64,000 bases of DNA from Bifidobacterium cebidarum (GTDB lineage Bacteria > Actinomycetota > Actinomycetes > Actinomycetales > Bifidobacteriaceae). Below, piece after piece: positions 8,028 to 15,871 of the stretch; the first letter of the stretch is position 1; each line of letters begins with the position of its first letter. Location: contig NZ_WBVS01000007.1 of NCBI RefSeq assembly GCF_009193305.1, positions 1 through 64,000 on the forward strand. Direction: 5' to 3'. Both the position numbers and the translations under genes were made by a program. Under the pieces are notes generated by a model, which saw nothing but the letters and a program-made list of their open reading frames with translations, was not told the origin of the DNA and ran no database searches.

Positions 8028-8170
8028 AGCGACAGTAACTGCGCAGTGGGACACAGTTGACGCGCAGCTAATGCCTATTCACCGCCATAAAACGGCAGTA
8101 ACTGCGCGTGCGCTACGTTTATCTGCGCAGTTACTGCCTATTATCAGACGCAGAGAGGCAGTAACTGCGC
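7999..8170. repeat. Palindromic repeat cluster B (GCGCAGTTACTGCCT family)
   Basis: Three inverted repeats in tandem: 7999-8010 with 8033-8044, 8060-8075 with 8093-8109 (left arm degenerate, CAGCTAATGCC), and 8124-8139 with 8156-8170 (near perfect 15-16 bp). The first copy overlaps the end of the preceding gene and supplies its stop codon (TGA at 8025-8027) inside its loop. Confidence 0.85.
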
Positions 8171-8250
8171 GATAACCGCTTCAACATACAGCAGGCCTAT
8201 AATGATAACGCAAACATCATTGCGACGACAGGGATTATGAGGCGGCAATC

Positions 8251-8859
8251 ATGGATAATGCGAAGCGGCGCGAGGAGCAGCTCCCCTATCACTACGACGA
8301 CCCGAGCATCATGGGCGGGCAGCTTGAATACCAGGAGAAGCTCTGGGAATTCAACCAGACGCACCCCACGGACCAAGCCGGCAAACAGAAACTGCTGAAG
8401 GAAATGTTCGCCGAAATCGGCGAGGGATGCCATGTGGAGACGCCGGCGCACGCGAATTGGGGCTTCCATCATGTGCATATGGGCAAAGGCGTCTACTGCA
8501 ATGTGAACTTCACCTGCGTGGATGACGCGGACATCACCATTGGGGACTGGTGCATGTTCGGCCCGAACGTCGTCATCGCCACCGCAGGCCACCCGGTGCT
8601 GCCGGTGCTGCGCGAACACCATTATGTGTATGCGATTCCGGTGACGATCGGCCGCAACGTATGGGTCGGCGCGAATGTGACGATTCTGCCGGGCACTACC
8701 ATCGGCGATAACTGCGTCATCGGCGCGGGCTCGGTGGTCAGCCATGACATTCCGGCAAACTCCGTGGCCTATGGCGTGCCCTGCAAGGTCGCTCGCCCGA
8801 TTGGCGAGAAGGATAAGGAATACTACTTCAAGAATCGCAAGCTCGACGTATGGGATTAG
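8251..8859 (+). CDS. Maltose/galactoside O-acetyltransferase family protein
   Basis: 202 residues of the left-handed beta-helix MAT/GAT group, paralogous to the 2496 product. The cap domain contains LEYQEKLWEFNQT; the catalytic His is in ATAGHPV; hexapeptide turns include IGRNVWVGANVTILPGTTIGDNCVIGAGSVVSHDIP and the C-terminal GVPCKVARPIGEKD. It acetylates a sugar hydroxyl with acetyl-CoA; the true acceptor is unknown. It overlaps the following GH39 gene by 10 bases, so the two are probably co-translated, hinting that its acceptor may be an arabinose- or xylose-containing product. Confidence 0.87.
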   Translation: MDNAKRREEQLPYHYDDPSIMGGQLEYQEKLWEFNQTHPTDQAGKQKLLKEMFAEIGEGCHVETPAHANWGFHHVHMGKGVYCNVNFTCVDDADITIGDWCMFGPNVVIATAGHPVLPVLREHHYVYAIPVTIGRNVWVGANVTILPGTTIGDNCVIGAGSVVSHDIPANSVAYGVPCKVARPIGEKDKEYYFKNRKLDVWD

Positions 8860-10523
8860 CAACTACACATATCACCGTCAATGCCGGCAACGAAACAGGT
8901 CCTCTGCCCCACGACTGGCGCTTCTTCGGCTACGATGAATGCAACTACACCTACACGCCCGAAGGCCGGCGCATGCTGGAGCGCTTCAGCAAGCTTGGCG
9001 ATGCGCCATACTATGTGCGCACGCACTTCATGTTCTGCAACGGCAGCTGTACCGGCACGCAGAAGTTCGGTTCCACGAACCTCTACCATGAGGATGCGCA
9101 TGGTGATCCTATGTATGATTTCACCTATATCGATCTGATTCTCGATACGATTCTCAACTCCGGCAACAAACCGTATGTGGAACTTGGATTCATGCCCGAG
9201 GATTTGGCAGACCCGAGTTTCCGCAATAATCCTTGGCTCGGCGGCCTGGACCCGTATCGCGAATCCGGCTGGACGTATCCGCCGAAGGATTATCACCGTT
9301 GGCACGACTTCATCCGCACGGTCGCCCAGCATCTAGCCGAACGGTACGGCAGCGAGGAGGCCGATACCTGGTATTTCGAGCTCTGGAACGAACCGGATAT
9401 CTTCTACTGGTCCGGTACCGGCGAGGATTACTGCACACTGTTCGACTTCACCGAACAGGCGCTGCATGCCGTGCTGCCGAATGCTCGACTGGGCGGCCCG
9501 ACCTGCACGGGCATCTTCGACCAGGGCGGCGGGCGAGATCTCATGCAAACATTCCTGGAACATTGCAAAACCGGGACCAACGCCGCGACCAACGCAACAG
9601 GCACTCGTCTTGATTTCATCACCTTCCACGTGAAAGGCGCCGAATTCCCCCGTGACGCCAACGCCTCCAAAGCAGTGCCCAGCGTGGGCAATCTGGTGTA
9701 TCAAGTCGAATCCGGCGTGGAACTGATTGAAGCGGCGGGCTTCGGCAACCTCGAAATCGTATTATCCGAAGCCGATCCGGATACGTGGGCCGCCGGCGGC
9801 ATCAACGACAACGCCAACATGCGTTTCCGCGACACCGAATATTATGCATCGTTCGTCGCCTGCGCGTATCAGCGCATCGCCGAGATCGCGCTGCGCTATG
9901 GCGCTCCGATTCATCCGTTGGCATGGGCGTTCGTCTTCCCGCAGGAGGAATGTTTCCCGGCAACTCGCACGTTCGCCACGCAGGATATCGTCAAACCGGT
10001 GTTCCGCGCATTCGATATGTTGAGCCGGCTTGGCTCACATGCACTTGAGCTCACCAGCGACTGCGCAGCAAATCCTGCTCGGGAACGTGAGCTTGACCGT
10101 GACTATGGCATAGCCACACCGCATCATTACTCAGGATTCGGCGCACCAACCATCGTCTCCGGCTGGGCTGCGCGCGATGATGCTGGACAAGTGCAGGTAT
10201 TGCTCTATTCCCACTGCGATGATATCGACGTGCACGAAAAGCGTTCCGTCGAGCTGCGAATCACCGGACTGCAACCGGAACGGCAGTATCGGATGCAGCA
10301 CTGGCGCATCGACCATGACCATTCGAATGCGCATACGCAATGGGTTGAGGAGGGCAAGCCGAAATATCCCGCAGGTGAGCAGTACCATCGCATCAAAGCC
10401 GCGGATGCACTGGAATCGTTAGGACCCGAGGAAACCATAGCCGCCGACAACAAGGGCACGGCAACCTTGCGGTTCACCATGCCCACTCATGCGGTGTCGT
10501 TATTGACGTTCGAACTTCAGTAG
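8850..10523 (+). CDS. Glycoside hydrolase family 39-like enzyme
   Basis: A 557-residue protein without signal peptide, so probably intracellular and acting on imported oligosaccharides. The TIM-barrel has WYFELWNEPD with the acid/base Glu at about residue 181, and IVLSEAD with the nucleophile Glu at about 307; a C-terminal beta-sandwich follows from about 400. GH39 includes beta-xylosidases and, in bifidobacteria, arabinofuranosidases releasing disaccharides from gum arabic arabinogalactan; specificity cannot be assigned here. It starts inside the upstream acetyltransferase gene (10-base overlap) and ends two bases before a convergent gene. Confidence 0.82.
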   Translation: MGLATTHITVNAGNETGPLPHDWRFFGYDECNYTYTPEGRRMLERFSKLGDAPYYVRTHFMFCNGSCTGTQKFGSTNLYHEDAHGDPMYDFTYIDLILDTILNSGNKPYVELGFMPEDLADPSFRNNPWLGGLDPYRESGWTYPPKDYHRWHDFIRTVAQHLAERYGSEEADTWYFELWNEPDIFYWSGTGEDYCTLFDFTEQALHAVLPNARLGGPTCTGIFDQGGGRDLMQTFLEHCKTGTNAATNATGTRLDFITFHVKGAEFPRDANASKAVPSVGNLVYQVESGVELIEAAGFGNLEIVLSEADPDTWAAGGINDNANMRFRDTEYYASFVACAYQRIAEIALRYGAPIHPLAWAFVFPQEECFPATRTFATQDIVKPVFRAFDMLSRLGSHALELTSDCAANPARERELDRDYGIATPHHYSGFGAPTIVSGWAARDDAGQVQVLLYSHCDDIDVHEKRSVELRITGLQPERQYRMQHWRIDHDHSNAHTQWVEEGKPKYPAGEQYHRIKAADALESLGPEETIAADNKGTATLRFTMPTHAVSLLTFELQ

Positions 10524-10524
10524 G

Positions 10525-11535
10525 TCATTCGCCGTCAGCCGCATCTTCCTTCAGTGCGCGCAGCAATGCTTTATCGCGCTGTTCGATGACGCGTTTGCCG
10601 TCTTCGCCCTGCCAGGAGAAGAAACCACGCCCGGTTTTCGCGCCAAGGTTGCCTTCCTTGACTTTTTCGGCAAGCAGCGGCGATGGGCCGGTGCCGTTGT
10701 CCATGTCGTCGAACAGGTAGGTACTGATGTTGTAGAACACGTCGAGTCCGCCAAGATCGATGCTTGCCACCGGACCGACCAGATTCCAGCGGCGGCCGAG
10801 ACTGTATTTCATCACATCGTCCACGGTGGCGGCATCCGCGATGCCTTCCTGAATGATATGGAATTCCTCGCGCAGCACGGCCATCTGCAGTCGGTTGCCC
10901 ACGAATCCCAAGGATTCCTTCTTGATCTTCGCCGGCTTCTTGCCAATGAGATTCATGAGGTCAAAGGTCACATCCATCACATGTGGGTCGGTGTGGGCGC
11001 CGGGCACCACTTCCACCAGCGGCATCAACTGCGCCGGATTCCAGAAATGCGCTACCACGAATCGCTCAGGGTGCTCAAGCACCGACTGGATCGCCGTGGG
11101 GCTCAGTCCTGAAGTATTGGTGGCGAAAATTGCGTCCTTGGGCGCGAACCGTTCAATCTTACGCCATACCGACTGCTTGATTTCCAGATTCTCCGCCACT
11201 GATTCGATGACGAAATCAGCGCCGCCCACACCCTGTTCATAACCCACAATCGGCGTGATGCGGGCAAGCACATCATCCACTGTCTCATTTGCGTGCAACA
11301 GTCCAGCACCGGCGAAGGTTTCCGCGTCCGCGCGAATGCGGCCCATTGAACGGTCGAGCGAAGCCTCGCTACGCCCAACCAAACGCGTCTCATATCCGGC
11401 AAGCGCAAACTGCAGCGCAATGGCATGACCCATCGTGCCCGTGCCTACATTGGCGATCACCTTGATATCTTCAGCGCTCTTTGCACCCGGTACCGTTACG
11501 CCATCCTGCTGCTGTGCCATCGCCGCCATCTCCAT
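10525..11535 (-). CDS. 3-hydroxyacyl-CoA dehydrogenase family protein
   Basis: A 336-residue NAD-dependent dehydrogenase. It has a Rossmann motif IANVGTGTMGHAIA, VIESVAENLEIK, ATNTSGLSPT, the catalytic His in AHFWNPAQLMPLVEVV, and a C-terminal dimerisation domain with GFVGNRLQ and TGRGFFSW. The family covers 3-hydroxybutyryl-CoA dehydrogenase and lambda-crystallin-type L-gulonate dehydrogenase. Bifidobacteria lack beta-oxidation and no thiolase or crotonase gene is nearby, so a 3-hydroxyacid or sugar-acid substrate is plausible. Start is ambiguous between 11535, 11529 and 11520 (three in-frame ATGs). It lies 33 bases behind a multidrug exporter gene, possibly in one operon. Confidence 0.8.
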   Translation of the reverse strand: MEMAAMAQQQDGVTVPGAKSAEDIKVIANVGTGTMGHAIALQFALAGYETRLVGRSEASLDRSMGRIRADAETFAGAGLLHANETVDDVLARITPIVGYEQGVGGADFVIESVAENLEIKQSVWRKIERFAPKDAIFATNTSGLSPTAIQSVLEHPERFVVAHFWNPAQLMPLVEVVPGAHTDPHVMDVTFDLMNLIGKKPAKIKKESLGFVGNRLQMAVLREEFHIIQEGIADAATVDDVMKYSLGRRWNLVGPVASIDLGGLDVFYNISTYLFDDMDNGTGPSPLLAEKVKEGNLGAKTGRGFFSWQGEDGKRVIEQRDKALLRALKEDAADGE

Positions 11536-11568
11536 CCATCGTTACCGTTAACGATCAGCAATTCCTGA

Positions 11569-12951
11569 TTATGCCACTGAATCGAGCGTTGCGGCAGTAA
11601 TGGCAGTGTCCTTCCAGCGCAGCAATTCGAAGCCGAGCGCGTACACAAGCAACAGTGCGGAGGCAAGGAACACCACACGCAAGGCGAGGTCCAATGACGG
11701 CAGGAATGTGGCGGCGACACCGAACACGGCTACGCCAATCGCTCCACCGACTTGGCGGAATGTGTTGAACATGGCGGATGCGATGCCGGCTTGTGAAGAG
11801 ACGACGCTTTTCAGCACCACTCCAGCCGCTGCAGGCGTAGTGATGGCCGCACCGAATCCCACAATGCTCATGCCGGCGGCCACCACCCACACCGCCACCG
11901 GGCGCGGCGAAAAGAATTCGAACAGGAAGCCGGCGATCATGATGGCGAGCCCCAACGTAATCGAGAATTTCGAGCCTCGTGCGGTGACGATACGTCCGCC
12001 CGTCAGGTTTCCCATAATGGTCACGAAGGATGCAGGCACGAACACCAGACCGGCCGCGAACGGATCCATATGGAGCTCCTGCTGCAAGTACATGGTGCAG
12101 ATGAACGCCATGCCATACCAGTTGAAGATCATGATGAATCCGATTTGCAACGCCACCTGCATACCGCGCACACGAAATAGCCCGAGCGGCATCATCGGCG
12201 AGTCGACCTTGGTCTGCGACAGTCCGAATGCCCCGATTGCGGCCACACCAACGGCGAGCAATATCAAGGTCGAAGGCGCAGACAGACCTGTATCACCAAC
12301 CTCGATGATGCCCGCCACCAACGTGCTCAAGCCGACCAACGCCAAGACCTGGCCAATCCAGTCGAATTTGGTCGCACGCTGTGGCGATGGCGCGATGCGT
12401 GGTGCGGCGGCGAGAATCATCAGGCAGAACGGCACGTTGATGGCGAACACCAGACTCCAGTGGATCGGCGTGAGCAGGCCGCCCAGCAATGGACCGACCG
12501 CCGATGCGGAGGCGCCGCCCGCGCCCCAGAGCGCGAGCGCCCATGCGCGGTAGCGGGGATTCGGACTTGCCTCGTTGATCAGCGACATCGAAGCCGGCAG
12601 CAGCAACGCCGAGGCCACGCCGAGTATGCAACGTCCAACGACCAATGCCGCCATCGACCAGGCGAACATGCAGAACAACGAAGCCGCGCCGAACGATGCC
12701 GCACCGATGAGAAAGATTCGTTTGGCGCCGAATTGGTCGGCTAGACTGCCGGCGAGCAGCAGCAAGGCGGCGAACAGCAGTGCATAGCCGTCCACCACCC
12801 ACTGTTGCACAGCCATATTGCCGCCGAGGTCTTTGGCGATGGTCGGCAACGCCACGTTGACGATGAGCACATCCATGCCGGCCAGGAATGAGGCGATGGC
12901 AGCCGCAGCAGTAGTGATATTCGCGGAATGTTTGGGAACCAAGCTCACCAT
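11569..12951 (-). CDS. DHA2-family MFS multidrug exporter
   Basis: A 460-residue inner-membrane H+ antiporter of the EmrB/QacA type with about 14 hydrophobic segments. Family features include the N-terminal FLAGMDVLIVNVALPTIAKDL, the motif-A loop GSLADQFGAKR, the motif-C-like GPLLGGLLT and the later GAAITTPAAAGVV. AGAAGGA precedes the ATG at 12951. It diverges from a LysR-type gene with a perfect inverted repeat between them, so it is probably controlled by that regulator. The substrate (drug, bile salt or organic acid) is not readable from the sequence. Confidence 0.87.
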   Translation of the reverse strand: MVSLVPKHSANITTAAAAIASFLAGMDVLIVNVALPTIAKDLGGNMAVQQWVVDGYALLFAALLLLAGSLADQFGAKRIFLIGAASFGAASLFCMFAWSMAALVVGRCILGVASALLLPASMSLINEASPNPRYRAWALALWGAGGASASAVGPLLGGLLTPIHWSLVFAINVPFCLMILAAAPRIAPSPQRATKFDWIGQVLALVGLSTLVAGIIEVGDTGLSAPSTLILLAVGVAAIGAFGLSQTKVDSPMMPLGLFRVRGMQVALQIGFIMIFNWYGMAFICTMYLQQELHMDPFAAGLVFVPASFVTIMGNLTGGRIVTARGSKFSITLGLAIMIAGFLFEFFSPRPVAVWVVAAGMSIVGFGAAITTPAAAGVVLKSVVSSQAGIASAMFNTFRQVGGAIGVAVFGVAATFLPSLDLALRVVFLASALLLVYALGFELLRWKDTAITAATLDSVA

Positions 12952-13033
12952 AATCCTTCTGATATATACTTTTGGTTATTGCGTGAGCCAGTGTACGCTC
13001 GCCGCGCACTGTAAAGTATTGGTTTGCCAATGA

Positions 13034-13060
13034 TTATGGTTTACAAGCTATAAACCATAA
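13034..13060. promoter_or_regulatory. LysR-type operator between exporter and regulator
   Basis: A perfect 10-bp inverted repeat, TTATGGTTTA (13034-13043) and TAAACCATAA (13051-13060), spaced by 7 bases. It contains the T-N11-A form typical of LysR binding sites. It sits 22 bases upstream of the lysR start and 83 bases from the exporter start. Confidence 0.75.
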
Positions 13061-13081
13061 GTTTATGCAAGAGGTTTCACC

Positions 13082-14017
13082 ATGTATGACAAACGACTGG
13101 ATGCGATCATCGCCGCGGCCGAAACCGGCAGCTTCGCGCAGGCCGGCCGCATACTGCATATCTCCACACCGGCATTGGCCAAGCAAGTCAACACGTTCGA
13201 AAAGGAATATGGGCTCACGCTGTTCATCCGTTCGCGCAGCGGCGTGACGTTGACGCCGGCCGGCCGAACATTTGTGGACGAGGCACGCCCCATCATGCGC
13301 CAATGCCGAAACCTCATCTATCGCACGCAGCAAAGCTCATCAGAACGCGACGTTCCCGTCCGTCTCGGCATATCACTGCTTCGTCCGGGCCGTGGCATCC
13401 TCGACCTGTGGCAACGTGATGCCAGCAAACATCCCGGCATTCGACTCGAGCTGGTTTCCATGCCGGATGACACCCAATCGATCAACGACATCATCACGCA
13501 TCTCGGCGAAGACATCGATATGGTGTCCACTGCGTTCGATGAAACATATTGGAGCGCCGTCTGCAATACCTTGACATTGGGATTCGAGCCGTCCTGGATC
13601 GCCATACCACGCAGTCATGCGTTGGCCAAGCGCACGCATGTGTCGCTCGACGATCTTGAAGGCACCCGCATCCGCATCCTGAAGCAGCATCATGGCGGCA
13701 ACGACACCGCCTATGATCTGCTGGCAAGCCATCCAGCCATAGAACTGATCGACATTGACCACTACGACCTCGACACCTTCAACGATTGCGCCGACCACGG
13801 TGATTTGCTGATGTCCAAACCGATTTGGTCCGACGTACACCCGCAATTCGCAACCATACCGGTGGATTGGCCGCAGCCGGTCGGCATGTCCTATGGCCTA
13901 CTGTACGCGCGCAGCCCCTCCCCTGCGCTCGCCGCATTCATCACGCGCATTCAGGAGCTCACTGCAGCCACTCAACCGCAGCCTGACTGTCGCGCTACTC
14001 CGCCAACGGCAGCGTGA
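13082..14017 (+). CDS. LysR-family transcriptional regulator
   Basis: 311 residues. The N-terminal winged helix-turn-helix has the LysR signature (AAAETGSFAQAGRILHISTPALAKQVNTFEKEYGLTLF), and the rest is a periplasmic-binding-protein-like ligand domain (about 90-300). It is transcribed away from the DHA2 exporter, and the palindrome in the shared promoter region is its likely operator and autoregulatory site. Its 3' end overlaps the convergent histidine kinase gene by 23 bases. Ligand unknown. Confidence 0.9.
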   Translation: MYDKRLDAIIAAAETGSFAQAGRILHISTPALAKQVNTFEKEYGLTLFIRSRSGVTLTPAGRTFVDEARPIMRQCRNLIYRTQQSSSERDVPVRLGISLLRPGRGILDLWQRDASKHPGIRLELVSMPDDTQSINDIITHLGEDIDMVSTAFDETYWSAVCNTLTLGFEPSWIAIPRSHALAKRTHVSLDDLEGTRIRILKQHHGGNDTAYDLLASHPAIELIDIDHYDLDTFNDCADHGDLLMSKPIWSDVHPQFATIPVDWPQPVGMSYGLLYARSPSPALAAFITRIQELTAATQPQPDCRATPPTAA

Positions 14018-15005
14018 TCAGCATCGTGGTGCCATGCGAAGACGTGGATTCCACGCTCAACGTGCCGCTATACCGGTTGGCAACATCGCGCGCGAGCGCC
14101 AATCCCAAGCCATAGCCCTGATGTTCAGTGCCATCATCGTCACGCGCGAATCGGCGGAACAGGCGCTCCGGATCCGAGCCGATGCCGCTGCCACAATCAG
14201 CGACGCGGATAGCCACATCACCGTGATGATGGTAGCCGAGCGACACCGTGACCGCCGATTCAGATGGCGAATGGGCGATGGCATTGTCGAGCACCGCCAC
14301 CAAACAGCGCGACAGTCCCACGGCATTGCCGCGCACCACGAATCGCGCGGGGTCGCCATCGACGTGGGTATGCAATGCCACGCTGCGCTTGTCCGCCAAC
14401 GGCCTGACCGAGTCCACGGACTGACCAATCACGCCGGCAAGCGCCACGGGTTCGGCATCCACGGCACCGCGTGCGGCCACCAGCAGATCGGTGATGATGG
14501 CGTTCATGCGGTCCACGTCACCCCGCAAATCAGCGATGGCGCTGTCGATTGGCTGGCCGTGCGCACGGCGGAACTCAATCAGATCGATGCGTGTGGAGAT
14601 GACCGCCAACGGCGTCTTCAACTCGTGGCTGGCATCCGCCACGAAATCCTTCTGCAATTCGAAGGCATGCTCCAGCGGAGCGACTTCCTTGCGTGAATAA
14701 TATCGCCCGATCAGCGCCACGGCGGCAATCACGCCGAGCACGAACAGCACGGTGAAACCCACGGCTTTTTTGGTGTCGATCACCATCATGCCGGAGCCGA
14801 ATTGTTCGGTGACGGACATGGCATTGGGATTGAGGCCCCGCTCAGTGAATTCATGACGGGAGCCGAGCAATACGCCAGCCACGAACACCAGCCCACCAAT
14901 CACGGTGATAATGGTCATCGCAATGGTCATGCGCAGACTGATCAGGCCGGCAACGCTGCTGGCATGATGGTTATGTTTGCGCTGCGCTTGCTTATCGCTC
15001 ACCAT
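13995..15005 (-). CDS. Two-component sensor histidine kinase
   Basis: 336 residues. Two membrane segments (about 20-48 and 82-100) flank a short extracellular loop. Then the H-box DFVADASHELKTPLAV with the phosphorylated His near residue 127, N-box VAVLDNAIAHSPSE, G1 DCGSGIGSD, F-box LFRRFARDD and G2 GYGLGLALA. The ATG at 15005 follows AAAGGAG by 7 bases; a GTG two codons earlier is too close to that site. It is the second gene of a pair with the response regulator upstream. With so small a sensor loop it may sense membrane or metal stress; stimulus unknown. Confidence 0.9.
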   Translation of the reverse strand: MVSDKQAQRKHNHHASSVAGLISLRMTIAMTIITVIGGLVFVAGVLLGSRHEFTERGLNPNAMSVTEQFGSGMMVIDTKKAVGFTVLFVLGVIAAVALIGRYYSRKEVAPLEHAFELQKDFVADASHELKTPLAVISTRIDLIEFRRAHGQPIDSAIADLRGDVDRMNAIITDLLVAARGAVDAEPVALAGVIGQSVDSVRPLADKRSVALHTHVDGDPARFVVRGNAVGLSRCLVAVLDNAIAHSPSESAVTVSLGYHHHGDVAIRVADCGSGIGSDPERLFRRFARDDDGTEHQGYGLGLALARDVANRYSGTLSVESTSSHGTTMLITLPLAE

Positions 15006-15047
15006 ATCCACGCTCCTTTATCAATCATGCGCAAGGTTTATATACGC

Positions 15048-15755
15048 TTAATCCTGCGGCTGACCGATACGATAGCCCTTGCCACGCACGGTGGCGATAA
15101 TGCCGCGCGTGGTTTTGCCGCGCACGTAGGATACATATACGTCCACGGCACCGATGTCACTGCCCGCCGAGAACGCATTCTTCAGCAGCTCTTCGCGGCT
15201 GAACACATGGTCAGGAGCGGCGGCGAGCGTGGCCAGCATTTTCGCCTCCACATCGGTCAGCGGCACGGTACGCCCATCCGGATCTTCAATGATGTTGGCG
15301 CTGGGTTTGAGCAACCAATCACCGATCATGACGCTTGCCGCCTGTGCATGGAACCCGCGCAGCAACGCGCGCAGCCTGGCTTCAAGCTCCACTACATGGA
15401 ATGGTTTGGTGAGGTAATCATTGGCGCCGGCGTCGAGCCCGTCCACGATATCGTCCACTTCGGCGAGCGCGGTCAGCATCAGCGCAGGCGTCGCGACACC
15501 GCCTTTGCGCAGACCGCGGATCAGATCCAATCCATCACCGTCAGGCAGACGGCGGTCCACGATCAGCGCATCATAGGTGTTCGCAGCAAGACGCGACCGC
15601 GCATCGGTGATCGTCTGCACCCAATCGACGCGATAATCAAGCCCGAGCATTTCCGAAGTCATCGATCCCAAGTTTGGATCGTCCTCGATAAACAGCACGG
15701 CTGGCAGCAGCAGTCGCTGCGGATCAGTCGCATAGTCATTTGCAGTCATCATCAT
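15048..15755 (-). CDS. OmpR-family response regulator
   Basis: 235 residues. The receiver domain has the acidic pair in LFIEDDPN, the phosphoacceptor Asp near residue 67 in LIVDRRLPDGDG, the conserved Thr in MLTALAE and Lys in YLTKPF. A C-terminal winged helix follows (LTDVEAKMLATLAAAP...VDVYVSYVRGKTTRGIIATVRGKGYRI). The MMM start has a CAGGG site upstream. It is cotranscribed with the kinase (42-base gap) and diverges from the FetAB-like exporter; 11-base-spaced direct repeats between them are a likely binding site. Confidence 0.92.
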   Translation of the reverse strand: MMMTANDYATDPQRLLLPAVLFIEDDPNLGSMTSEMLGLDYRVDWVQTITDARSRLAANTYDALIVDRRLPDGDGLDLIRGLRKGGVATPALMLTALAEVDDIVDGLDAGANDYLTKPFHVVELEARLRALLRGFHAQAASVMIGDWLLKPSANIIEDPDGRTVPLTDVEAKMLATLAAAPDHVFSREELLKNAFSAGSDIGAVDVYVSYVRGKTTRGIIATVRGKGYRIGQPQD

Positions 15756-15806
15756 TACCCTGATAAAGATAAGCTTCTCTTACGGTTATATCAGACCGCC
15801 AAACGT

Positions 15807-15834
15807 CTAAGAGTCCGCTAAGAAACGCTCAAGG
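15807..15834. promoter_or_regulatory. Candidate response-regulator binding repeats
   Basis: CTAAGA occurs at 15807-15812 and 15818-15823, and a weaker TCAAGG at 15829-15834, each step being exactly 11 bases. Direct repeats of this period are typical for OmpR/PhoB-class regulators. The site lies between the response regulator gene and the divergent ABC gene. Inference from pattern only. Confidence 0.5.
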
Positions 15835-15871
15835 ATTGGCTCAGCACCGCCAGCGAAGTAACGTGCGCACT

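Noticed and set aside
6617-8170. CRISPR array
   Set aside because: The repeats are inverted pairs with loops of about 10-20 bases, not direct repeats with uniform spacers, and no cas genes are near.
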